From assembly GCA_025667525.1 (NCBI GenBank), contig CM046882.1, forward strand, positions 522,810,618 to 522,874,617: a DNA stretch of 64,000 nt. Direction: 5' to 3'. Under the pieces are notes generated by a model. The model was not told the origin of the DNA, did not search any database, and was given only the letters and a program-made list of their open reading frames with translations. Position 1 is the stretch's first letter. Each line of letters begins with the position of its first letter. This DNA comes from Glebionis coronaria (Eukaryota; Streptophyta; Magnoliopsida; Asterales; Asteraceae). Positions 1 to 8,922 of this stretch are shown here, piece by piece. The translations under genes and the position numbers were made by a program.

Positions 1-997
1 CGTTCACTGGACACAAGGTACGGATTCTCCGTCCTTTCAGTATGGACATTCTTTCCTTATTAGGATTTCCCCGTATGCAGCTAACTGTTTTCCCAGTATA
101 TGTTTTATATGTTGTTGAATTGCTTATGTTTAAATAGATACCTAAAGTCATATACATGCATGACCAGTTTCACCTAGTTATGGAGGTACCATAACCATAA
201 CACTAGAGGCACCAGTGTTATGACTTCACCACGGCGGAGTGATAGCTCGTGGCGTCCCTTCAGCTTTTGGCCATATTATTATTATTATCATGTGGGCGTA
301 TGGGTGCATCCTAGGTTACATGTTTTCAGCAGATTATTCAGGTGAATGTGGTGTGTGTCTTGCATCCTTCACAAGGAGCTGATCCCTCCTACCAAAACTT
401 ATATTAATTAGAGGCAGCCCCTCTAATTGCATGATGAGGTCACCCCTCCAAGTATTCATGCACGTTGATATTTCATGACATATAATGGCTAATGTTAAAC
501 ATGTTAAACAGATTTTATAAGATAAACATAAGGCTTTTCAAACTATAAAACTAGTTTTACTAAGTTATACCAGGTTTTCCAGGACTTAGACGTTTCCGCT
601 GCTATATGCTTATGTGCTTATATTATTCATGCTATATTTGTATATCCGTGCACTGAGCGTTATGCTCAGCCGTTTTCCTTTCATGTTTCCCAAAACGACA
701 GGTACTCAAGGACGCTCTTAGACTTTAAGCGTACGTGCATATGGATTGGAAGCTTCCTAGCCTTCATTACTTTATGCATTTCTTCATACTTTGATACTCA
801 TTTCTATGGACATTGTTTAGTCCTTTTCATTTACAGTACTTATGTTTGAGTGTGATGAGCTTAACTTTTGGGGTACCGATGTTTGTTTTCGGTATTTCCT
901 TTATGGTCATGTGATGTTTTATACATTTATCCTTGTATGCTTCGATGACACGCCATAATCACGCGTGACATTCCATTTATCAAAATTTGGTGTTGCA
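1..997 (+). repeat. 5' LTR of Tekay-like element (3' third only)
   Basis: This aligns to the last kilobase of the 3' LTR at 13097-16057. Most of the differences are transitions, as expected from decay of methylated cytosines. It ends TGTTGCA where the 3' copy ends TGTTACA. About the first 1.96 kb of this LTR lies before the window. Confidence 0.93.
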
Positions 998-1001
998 ATT
1001 A

Positions 1002-1013
1002 TGGTATCAGAGC
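1002..1013 (+). other. primer binding site, initiator-Met tRNA type
   Basis: TGGTATCAGAGC begins 5 bases after the LTR end and matches the usual plant primer site complementary to the 3' end of initiator tRNA-Met. It fixes the element's orientation as plus. Confidence 0.9.
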
Positions 1014-1447
1014 CAAGGCTTCGACCTGTAGGCTCTCAAAACATGACCTGTGATTAGTAGGTAGTCACTATGGTCTTCCTAGAACTGACAGTCGGTTTTT
1101 ATGCATTCATTGTTTTCATGCATACATATATATGTCATTGTCGCAGGTTTATGACTAAGTAATGGTTGGTACAAGACTGGACCTATTTATTCGCATGTGT
1201 TTTATCGAAACTTTTAACTTTGGGATCGACCCATTGGCGTCCCCTCGCCATGTCTTTTGTTTTGGGTGAACTGACCATAGGCATTCACTCTCGCGCATAT
1301 AAATTTTTTCATAAAACTACATCATGCATTCTTGTACTATTTTCCTGCATAAAATTTTTCTCATGATATATTTGGCATAATTTTTTTTCATGTATATATT
1401 TTATGTTTCGATCAGTTTAATCATGTATTTTCATGTTATATTGTCAG
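1014..1447 (+). other. untranslated leader of Tekay-like element
   Basis: I see no convincing coding sequence between primer site and gag. The last 60 bases are T-rich and end in TGTCAG directly before the ATG at 1448, which resembles a splice acceptor. A possible donor, CAG|GTTTAT, lies near 1147. A leader intron is only a possibility. Confidence 0.5.
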
Positions 1448-1848
1448 ATGGTAAACACACACAATATCCGGGAGATGGTTGCAGCTGTCAATGCAGATTT
1501 GCAAGACATCCTTCACCAAAACGACAACTATCCTCCCCCACCTCATATCTTTCCCACGGAGGGAAGGAATAGGCTCATGAGAGAATACTACGCCATTAGG
1601 CAGCGAGCTGAGGAAAACAGGAATGACTTCATGCAGCGTTTCCTTCGGTTTGCTGGTGTCTTGAGAGCAGCAGCGGGCACTGCTGAAGAACAGGCACACC
1701 ATTTTCGTTGGGCCCTTTCCCCAATGATTGCCAATAACTTGGAGGGCACTACCTTCAACACGGTGGCACAAGTGGCCGATGCAGCACGTAAGCTAGAGAT
1801 GTTGCAAGAAAGAGAATAGTTCGGGGAAGCAGAGAGACCCGAGAAGAG

Positions 1849-1925
1849 GTAAACATTCGTTATTCAGCGGTGACCGAACCATATTCTTTCAGCATATTTA
1901 CATCTCCTTAAACTGTATCTTCCAG
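1849..1925 (+). other. intron-like segment A in gag (77 bp)
   Basis: Begins GTAAAC after ...AAGAG and ends CTTCCAG before G. It has the AG|GT and AG|G contexts of a plant intron. It holds a stop in the gag frame. Its length is 3n+2, and its removal shifts the upstream gag frame into exactly the frame of the zinc knuckle and pol. Confidence 0.5.
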
Positions 1926-2075
1926 GAAGAAGACTGGGGACCGGTCTCAGCCGGCTACTCAGCAATAGCCTACTAAGCCCAAGGGAAACGGTCAGACTCA
2001 CGACCGTTCTGCTACGGATAGGCGTGGCGGTGATGATAATTACCGTAACAACGCTGGGAACTCCAACAGCAGCAG

Positions 2076-2150
2076 GTCCTTACACTTACTCATTTTCTTA
2101 TGTTACATGCTATAGTTCATAATTCTGACACATTAGCAATCTTCTACCAG
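2076..2150 (+). other. intron-like segment B in gag (75 bp)
   Basis: Begins GTCCTT after AGCAG and ends CTACCAG before GAACC, with T-rich content and an in-frame TAG. Its length is 3n, so removing it keeps the frame and joins two Asn/Gly/Arg-rich basic stretches typical of the nucleocapsid linker. Confidence 0.45.
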
Positions 2151-2216
2151 GAACCATGGTAACGGGAGGGACCAGAACCAAAGAGGGTTCGCGGCCTAAC
2201 CGTCCAGCTATCACTG

Positions 2217-2290
2217 GTATGACATCTTAGGAATATTCCGCATTGTCCTTTGTACCTATAACCATGTCTCATGTATACTGTGCTTATCAG
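2217..2290 (+). other. intron-like segment C in gag (74 bp)
   Basis: Begins GTATGA and ends TTATCAG before G. Read through, it encodes hydrophobic residues unlike the flanking hydrophilic linker. Unlike A and B, removing 74 bp puts the join one base out of frame, so this one needs an extra indel or a different splice site. Confidence 0.35.
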
Positions 2291-2433
2291 GCTCTCAGCC
2301 AGCAAGGACACATGCTGGAGGATATACTCATCCTCTTTGCACTACATGCAACCATAGGCACCCAGGGCCATGTTGTCGCGACAGCGATGCATGCTTCAAG
2401 TGTGGTCTTCCTGGCCATCGCATGAAGTACTGC

Positions 2434-5400
2434 CGCAAGGGCGAGATGGAGGGCACATCAGGACATGTTGATACCAAGCCGCCTCCTACTAGTGGACGCG
2501 TTTACATGACATCTCACGATCAGGCCAACAAGTCTACAGGTACCATCACTGGAATCTTGTACATGTATGGTCAAGCTTCATGTGTTTTGTTTGACACGGG
2601 TGCTACACATTCGGTCATTTCTACTGCTTATGCTAAGAATGTTAGGTTATCCCCTATGCCACTAGAGAATATACTAAATATTTCCACGCCTTTAAGAGAC
2701 TCTGTACGCATAACCCATGTGTACAAGAGCCTTCCCCTAGAGTTTGATGACAAGGTTCGTCCTGTTGACGCACTTCCGCTGGACATGAATGATTTTGACA
2801 TGATATTAGGCATGGATTGGCTATCCAAACATCATGCCACCATAGATTGCCATACATATCGGGTCATCTTCAGTGATGTTAATGCACCAGAGTACATTCA
2901 CAACGGGTTCGTACCCGGAAGGTCTGTACAAATTATATCAACCCTGCAAGCACGTGCATTACTTTCACATGGTTGCGAGGGCTATCTAGCTAATGTTCAT
3001 GACATGGATGCTGAATCTCCATCAATTCAGAATCAGCCGATAGTGTCAGAATTTCAAGACGTATTTCCAGAAGAACTTCCGGGCATACCACCTGCACGTG
3101 AAGTAGAATTTAACATCGAGCTCATCCCAGGAGCTGAGCCGATATCCAAGGCTCCTTATCGCATGGCTCCCATAGAGTTGAAGGAGCTGAAGGATCAATT
3201 GCAAGAACTTCTGGAACGAGGTTTTATTCGACCGAGCGCATCTCCATGGGGCGCACCGGTCTTATTCGTCAAGAAGAAGGACGGCAGTATGCGCCTTTGC
3301 ATAGATTATCGCGAGCTTAACAAAATCACCATCAGGAATAGATATCCTCTACCACGCATAGACGATCTGTTTGACCAACTCCAAGGGGCCAAGCATTTCT
3401 CCAAGATTGATCTGAGGTCAGGCTATCATCAGCTACGGGTTAAAGAGCAGGACATCGCCAAGACTGCTTTCCGTACACGCTATGGGCACTACGAATTCGT
3501 AGTTTTGCCATTTGGCCTTACCAATGCTCCAGCAGTGTTCATGGATTTGATGAACAGAATCTTCTTTGAATTTCTAGACAAGTTCGTCATTGTCTTCATT
3601 GACGACATCCTGATATTCTCCAAGTCCATGGAGGAACACGAAGACCATCTTCGTACAGTATTACAGATTCTTTGCCAAAAGAAGTCGTATGCTAAATTCT
3701 CTAAGTGTGAGTTCTGGTTAGACAAGGTGGCATTCTTAGGTCACATTGTATCAGCAGAAGGAATCACCATGGATTCAAAAAAGGTTGAGGCTATTACCAA
3801 GTGGGCAAGACTGACATCAGCGACTGAAGTTCGCAGTTTCCTAGGCTTAGCTGGTTACTACCGTAGGTTCGTGGAGAACTTTTCCCGTTTAGCGCTACCA
3901 TTGACCAAACTGATGCGGAAAGGGGAGAAATTCGTCTGGACTGAAGAAAGAGAGAAGAGCTTTGAAGACCTAAAGCAGAAGTTAGTATCTGCATCGATTC
4001 TTACTCTCCCATCTGGTACAGGTGGATTTTAGGTCTACAGTGATGCATCGGGGAAGGGACTTGGCTGTGTTCTCATGCAACATGGGAAAGTGATCGCGTA
4101 TGCTTCACGACAGCTTAAGCCTTATAAGGAAAATTACCCTACGCATGACTTGGAACTTGAAGCAGTCGTGTTTGGATTGAAGATATGGAGGCACTATTTG
4201 TATGGAGAATCATATGACATTTTCACGGACCACAAGAGCTTGAAGTACATCTTCACTCAACGTGAATTGAACACGAGACAGAGGAGATGGTTAGAGCTGT
4301 TGAAGGATTATGATATTAATCTCCAGTATCATCCTAGCAAGGCGAATGTAGTGGCAGATGCACTTAGTAGAAAGTCAGGAATGATCAACGGCATTGAAAT
4401 AAAGGAGGAAATTATTAGAGACTTGGAGCGACTAGACATGGAGATCATGATACGTGGATAGCAGGGTTACTGGGATAATCTTAGAGTAGAACCTGAGTTA
4501 CTCTCTAGGATCAAGGAAGCTCAGAAGGATGATGGTGAAATCTGGGCGATACTTCAAAATTTGGAGAAGCGGACAAAATTTCGAGTAGACGCAGACGGTA
4601 TCTTATGGCAGGGCACGAGACTTTGTGTTCCTGACGATCTAGAACTCCAGGAAGCATTGTTAGCTGAGGCTCATATCTCCCCATTCTCTATTCATCTTGG
4701 TTCGACCAAGATGTACCATGACATCAAGCAATACTTTTGGTGGAGTGGTATGAAACAGGATGTTGCGACTTACGTCTCCAAATGTCTTACCTGCCAACAG
4801 GTTAAGATCGAGCATCAGCGATCTGGCGGTCTTCTTCAACCGTTAGATATTCCAGAGTGGAAGTGGGACAAAATCACCATGGATTTTGTTACCGGTCTTC
4901 CGCCGACAAAGAGGAAGCATGATGCGATTTGGGTTATTGTTGATCGACTTACCAAGTCAGCTCATTTCTTACCGATCCGTAAGGAAAATTCGGTCAGTAA
5001 ACTCGCGGATACTTACAAGAAGGAGATCATGAGACTACATGGGGCTCCATCCAGCATCGTCTCAGACAGAGATCCTTGTTTCACTTCGTGATTCTGGAGA
5101 AGTCTGCAGAAAGCTTGGGGTACAAAACTTAAGCTTAGCACGAATTTTCATCCTCAAACAGACGGGCAATCGGAGCGAATGATTCAGACATTAGAAGACA
5201 TGTTGAGGTTGTTTGCGTTGCAATGGACGGGAGATTGGGAAGATTACATCTGTTTGGTAGATTTTGCATACAACAACAGTTGGCACGCAAGTATCAAGTG
5301 TGCTCCATTCGAGATGTTGTATGGTAGGAAGTGTCGCGCCCCAATCTGCTGGGATCAGGTTGGTGAGCAAACACTTGAAGGACCAGAAATGATAGAGTTG

Positions 5401-5462
5401 ACCAACGAGAAGGTCGCAGTAGCTAAGCAGAAACTGCAAGAAGCACGGTCACGTTAGAAGAG
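2434..5462 (+). pseudogene. pol: pol of Tekay-like element: protease, RT, RNase H and most of integrase
   Basis: A single frame continuous with the zinc knuckle. Protease has [12 protein letters not shown] (about 2587-2622), with the aspartate of DTG and the downstream ILGMDWL. RT has [38 protein letters not shown] and the catalytic FIDDILIFS (about 3597-3623). RNase H follows with [20 protein letters not shown] and DALSRK. Integrase has the HHCC finger (AHISPFSIH...CLTC) and D,D,E residues in MDFVTG, SDRDPCF and HPQTDGQSE. Four in-frame stops interrupt it: TAG 4030, TAG 4459, TGA 5089 and TAG 5455. Each is one transition from CAG or CGA, and there is no frameshift. The frame is then cut at 5462 by an inserted retrotransposon and resumes at 12564. 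Confidence 0.93.
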
Positions 5463-5919
5463 TGATAGGTGTGAAAACACTCATCCTTTTTACAACTTAA
5501 TTACAGTAATAACCGAGCCAAAACGTGTATATTATGTCATTTATGTCGGAATTATGCGTGGTTTGTGTTTTTGTTGTGATTTAGGACGAAAAGGTGAAAA
5601 GTGGAGAAAACACGGGATTTCACGGGCTTTTATCGAAGAAAAAGACGAAAGATGAAGTCGAAAGATCAAGAGTGGAAAAAGAACGGAAGTCCAAGACCAA
5701 TTCTGAAGATTTATCGAAGAAAAAGTCAAAAGACTGAAGTTTACTAAAATCCGAAGAACTCGAGTTTTATTTATGAAGAAAATTCAAGACGAGTTTAAAG
5801 AAATCCCAAGACAAAGTCATTGAAGTAAAAAGATTAAAGAAGATTAAGGACTTGAGCATGTAATTAGAGAAAGAGAAAAGAGGGAGGAAGCTTCCTAAGC
5901 TCCTCCCTAATCTCCACTA

Positions 5920-5928
5920 TAAATAGGC
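5920..5928 (+). promoter_or_regulatory. LTR TATA box
   Basis: TATAAATAG in CACTATAAATAGGCC, the likely U3 core promoter. The same box lies in the 3' LTR near 11410 and, on the minus strand, in the related solo LTR near 63105, although the surrounding sequence has diverged. Conservation between LTR families supports function. Confidence 0.65.
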
Positions 5929-6352
5929 CATTAGTTAATTCATTTCAAGTTGTTGGTGGCTTGACAAACCACACTTTCACCATTTTCATATTTTCTTGCA
6001 TTTTAATTTCTTGTTATGCACTTTTAATTTCTTCAATTCAAGTAAGTCTTTTAATTTTGGAATCCTTTCTTTTAATCAAGTTCTTATTTTTAACCATCTT
6101 CTTCTACCTTTCTTATTTTGCTTATCTTTGATTCATGTTCATCCTTGATTTTATTTCATCTTAATGCTTATTTGATTTAAAGTTTTCTTAAAAGTTCATC
6201 TTTTTATAGTTTGATTTTAAAGTTTGTTTATTTAAAGTTTTGATAAGTTTTTATTAGTGCTTATTTTGTTCTTTTCATTTTAGTTCGTGCAAGTTTTGGT
6301 TTTAGCTTATCATTGTAGCTTATAGCTTGCTTAATTTTCGGGTCAACATTGT

Positions 6353-6684
6353 AATCGGAAAGGGTAAACCCCTTTCCGATCAGCTTATTCCGACCACACC
6401 CTCTTTCCGATCACCAAATCGGAAAAGGGTTTAGATATTCCGATTGAGTTTGTTTCGTGGATATTCCGATTGGGATTACTTTAATGTATTCCGATCTGGG
6501 GTATTATTTTAAACATTCCGATAGGGTTTGCTTCTTGTATTCCGATTTGGATTCCAAACATTATTCCGATGATGAGTTTTATTGTTATTCCGATGAGTCC
6601 TGCTTTGTCACTTTCCGATTACACTTTCCGATGGGGTACATTCCGATCGGATTCCGATTGGATTCCGATCGGGTGTATTCCGAT
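6353..6684 (+). repeat. array of about 17 TTCCGAT motifs in 5' LTR
   Basis: Irregularly spaced (about 7-30 bp) copies of (A)TTCCGAT, with two inverted copies (AATCGGAA) at the start. The spacers are unrelated to one another, so this is not an ordinary tandem repeat. It sits downstream of the TATA box, in R/U5. Confidence 0.85.
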
Positions 6685-7060
6685 TGGGTATTTTGTTTTG
6701 TTTTAATATTTTGTTTTAGTTAAAGTGTCAATTTTTCTCGTTTTATTTTTAGTTCATTTTAATTTCGTTTTGCATTTTTTATTTAATTGTCAATTTACTT
6801 TTTGTTAAGTTTTAATTTTACGTCATTTAAATTCTCGTCATTTACTTTTAAAGTTTTAAATATTGCACCGTTTACGTTTCAACTAGTTTTAGTTTTAATT
6901 ACCCGTCATTTATTTTAAAGTCTTGCACATTTATTTTACCAAAACCAAAAATATTATTCTTTACCGAAAACAACTGAGTCGCACATTTAACCGGAAATCA
7001 ATTCGAGAAGATACCGAGAAAACGAACCTTTTTCAACTAGTAAAATCTCAGTTATTAAAA

Positions 7061-7076
7061 TGGCGCCGCTGCCCGG
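7061..7076 (+). other. primer binding site, tRNA-Asp-like
   Basis: TGGCGCCGCTGCCCGG begins 3 bases after the LTR. It resembles the TGGCGCCGTTGCC primer site known in Athila and related lineages. Confidence 0.75.
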
Positions 7077-7266
7077 CTCTTCTCGTTAAGATTAACAGTT
7101 GTTTGTGAGAGACGCGTTGGCTTTTGGGATCCGTTCACTCGTGAACGTTATTTTTCTTGTCAAAATTTTTTTTTCAAAAATTCAAAAACATTTGAAAAAT
7201 TATAAAAAGCATTTCTTTTTCAAAGTTTTGCACCAAAAATATTCTTCTTGCTTATCTATTTTCTTT

Positions 7267-8922
7267 ATGGATTTTTATGTCCATTGCGTCGGGTGTGGGA
7301 GACGATTGTACGGGAACGACTCATGTCAATGGTGTACATGTGAGCGGTGCGGAAACGATATCAACAATACACAATTCATATGTGGATTTTGTCCTTTGTG
7401 CAACTCGACCAATTCGTCCTTTTTGAACCCACCTACTCTTTCCCCGTGCATCTATTGTGGAAGCGATTCTCATTGGCATGTTTCGTGCCCGGTTCGATAC
7501 CCGTATGATCACGGGCAAGAAACAGGGTACAATTATGACAATGATAATAGCTATCCACAAGACGCACCCGATTTTTCTCCTTACCCATTTTGCAACAACT
7601 GTGGGGGTCCTCACGATACCTCTTATTGTCAACCAATGAATTATTATGAGCCAGATCCGTGTCCTCAATTTTCTTCACCAATGGATTATTATGAACCAAA
7701 CCAGGTTTCTAATTCTTCTCAACCGATGAACTACTATGAGCCACAACCATGCTATAATTCAGGTTTTCAACACTTTGAGCCCCCACATCACACCCTCAAT
7801 CATCAATCCTCTCAGCAAATTGATATTGACCCGCAACGCACTACTTTGAATGCCGAAATACACTCCATCATTATGCAACTTCAAGAAGCCCTTGTTCTAA
7901 CAAAAGAAGCATGGACGGAGGAAAAGCGTCTGCAACAAGAGCAAGTATTTAATCTTAGTGATTCTACCCCTCCTCTGGTGCGTCCTTCCTACTATTATGA
8001 TGATGATGACGATGATGCTGTATGCACTTTCAACACATCTTCTGAAGTTGCTGCTCCTACTCTCGATGTTCCTATTGCGTCTAAGGATCTTGATTCGTTG
8101 AATAAGCTTAGTGATGTTGGTCTCGACAAAGTATTGGATGATGAGGTTTGTGAAATACCGACTGCTATGGAGCTTGAGGACGACGTTGCTCTTACGGAAG
8201 AGGTCGATCCTAATGATGACGATTTTTCTCCAAGCTATGAGAATTTCACTTTTGAAATTTCTCAATCTCCACCGGGAGATGCGGGTGATGACGATTTATT
8301 CTCTCCGGTTTACGAGAAGTTCACCGATGAACTTGATCTTGTGGATGAGGTGGAAGACGTGCTTCTTCGCGATAGATTACGGAAAGAGCACCTTCTTATT
8401 GCTCAAATTGAAGCGTTGACTTCTCCTCCTCTTTCCGAGTCTTTGCCTCCATCTATTCCTCCCGTTGAAGATAATGACCCATTGCTGGAAGAAATCGACA
8501 TTCACTCCATACCACCAGGTAATGATGACGATGACATGGAGGGGGATATTATTTTTGATAATTTGCTACTTGAAAGTATTGACCCAAGTCCCCCTCCCGA
8601 GCACCTTTCATCCTCCCCTTTAGCCACTATCACGGAGGATGAGTGCTTTGACCCGGGAGGTGACATTGATTATGCTATGATTGATAACAATACGGCTTTG
8701 CCGCTTGCTCAGCACCCATTGTCTTTGGGGGAGAACAATGTGCTTACTTTACCCACCCCACCTCCCGTGGATCGTGATTTCACATACTTTTCGTATATTG
8801 AAAGGACTTTTCTCCCATACATGACTTATCCCCCCGCCTCTCTTTTGTTGATGTCAACCGGGAATGAGGACAAGGTCTTTGATCCCGATATTACATTCGA
8901 GGCTTCCCCATGGACCATTTAA
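7267..8922 (+). CDS. 551-aa zinc-finger, acidic protein of the Athila-like element
   Basis: The only long ORF of the element, fully open. The frame is open from 7099, but 7267 is its first good ATG (MDFYVHCVGCG). Residues 1-60 carry CVGC, CQWC, CERC, CGFC and CPLC pairs, which could bind several zinc ions. A CX2CX4HX4C knuckle (CIYCGSDSHWHVSC) follows near residue 63, then CNNCGGPHDTSYC. Three or four copies of a (N/D)YYEP motif come next, then a long acidic, Pro/Ser-rich region with a YYYDDDDDD run, and a C-terminus with GNEDKVFDPDITF. I recall similar proteins in Asteraceae retroelement annotations but cannot confirm a family. It lies where gag would be, yet it lacks a recognisable capsid. 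It may bind RNA; the function is unknown. Confidence 0.72.
   Translation: MDFYVHCVGCGRRLYGNDSCQWCTCERCGNDINNTQFICGFCPLCNSTNSSFLNPPTLSPCIYCGSDSHWHVSCPVRYPYDHGQETGYNYDNDNSYPQDAPDFSPYPFCNNCGGPHDTSYCQPMNYYEPDPCPQFSSPMDYYEPNQVSNSSQPMNYYEPQPCYNSGFQHFEPPHHTLNHQSSQQIDIDPQRTTLNAEIHSIIMQLQEALVLTKEAWTEEKRLQQEQVFNLSDSTPPLVRPSYYYDDDDDDAVCTFNTSSEVAAPTLDVPIASKDLDSLNKLSDVGLDKVLDDEVCEIPTAMELEDDVALTEEVDPNDDDFSPSYENFTFEISQSPPGDAGDDDLFSPVYEKFTDELDLVDEVEDVLLRDRLRKEHLLIAQIEALTSPPLSESLPPSIPPVEDNDPLLEEIDIHSIPPGNDDDDMEGDIIFDNLLLESIDPSPPPEHLSSSPLATITEDECFDPGGDIDYAMIDNNTALPLAQHPLSLGENNVLTLPTPPPVDRDFTYFSYIERTFLPYMTYPPASLLLMSTGNEDKVFDPDITFEASPWTI

Larger units (their letters stand above)
1448..2433 (+). pseudogene. gag: gag (capsid/nucleocapsid) of Tekay-like element, broken and interrupted
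   Basis: The structural polyprotein of the particle. The capsid part is recognisable from the EYYAIRQRAEENRNDFMQRF stretch (1584 on) through FRWALSP. The region before it jumps from a proline run straight to this motif, so about 100 residues usual in this family appear to be deleted. The nucleocapsid ends with a CX2CX4HX4C knuckle ([14 protein letters not shown]) at 2392-2433, preceded by a second Cys/His cluster. Between capsid and knuckle the frame is interrupted by three GT...AG segments (listed separately). Outside them the only stops are TAG 1817, TAG about 1968 and TAA about 2199, all in contexts readable as CAG or CAA changed by C to T. The ATG at 1448 was chosen over 1433 because a CAG lies directly before it; this is uncertain. 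Confidence 0.8.
5463..7057 (+). repeat. 5' LTR of Athila-like element
   Basis: About 1.6 kb, close to identical with 10954-12558 (differences roughly every 40-60 bp). It contains a TATA box and a TTCCGAT motif array, listed separately. The right edge is placed by comparison with the 3' LTR/target junction and is uncertain by a few bases because the ends do not show a clean TG...CA. Confidence 0.85.

Noticed and set aside
1002..1020. tRNA gene fragment
   Set aside because: The tRNA-like sequences at 1002, 7061, 42756 and 47397 are primer sites just inside LTRs, too short and placed for reverse transcription. I saw no full tRNA cloverleaf.
5541..5729. 62-aa minus-strand frame repeated at 11032-11220
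   Set aside because: Identical because it lies in the two LTRs of the Athila-like element; antisense to the LTR transcript and without motifs.
6457..6723. 88-aa frame rich in YSD repeats, also at 11961-12227
   Set aside because: A by-product of the TTCCGAT motif array read in one frame.
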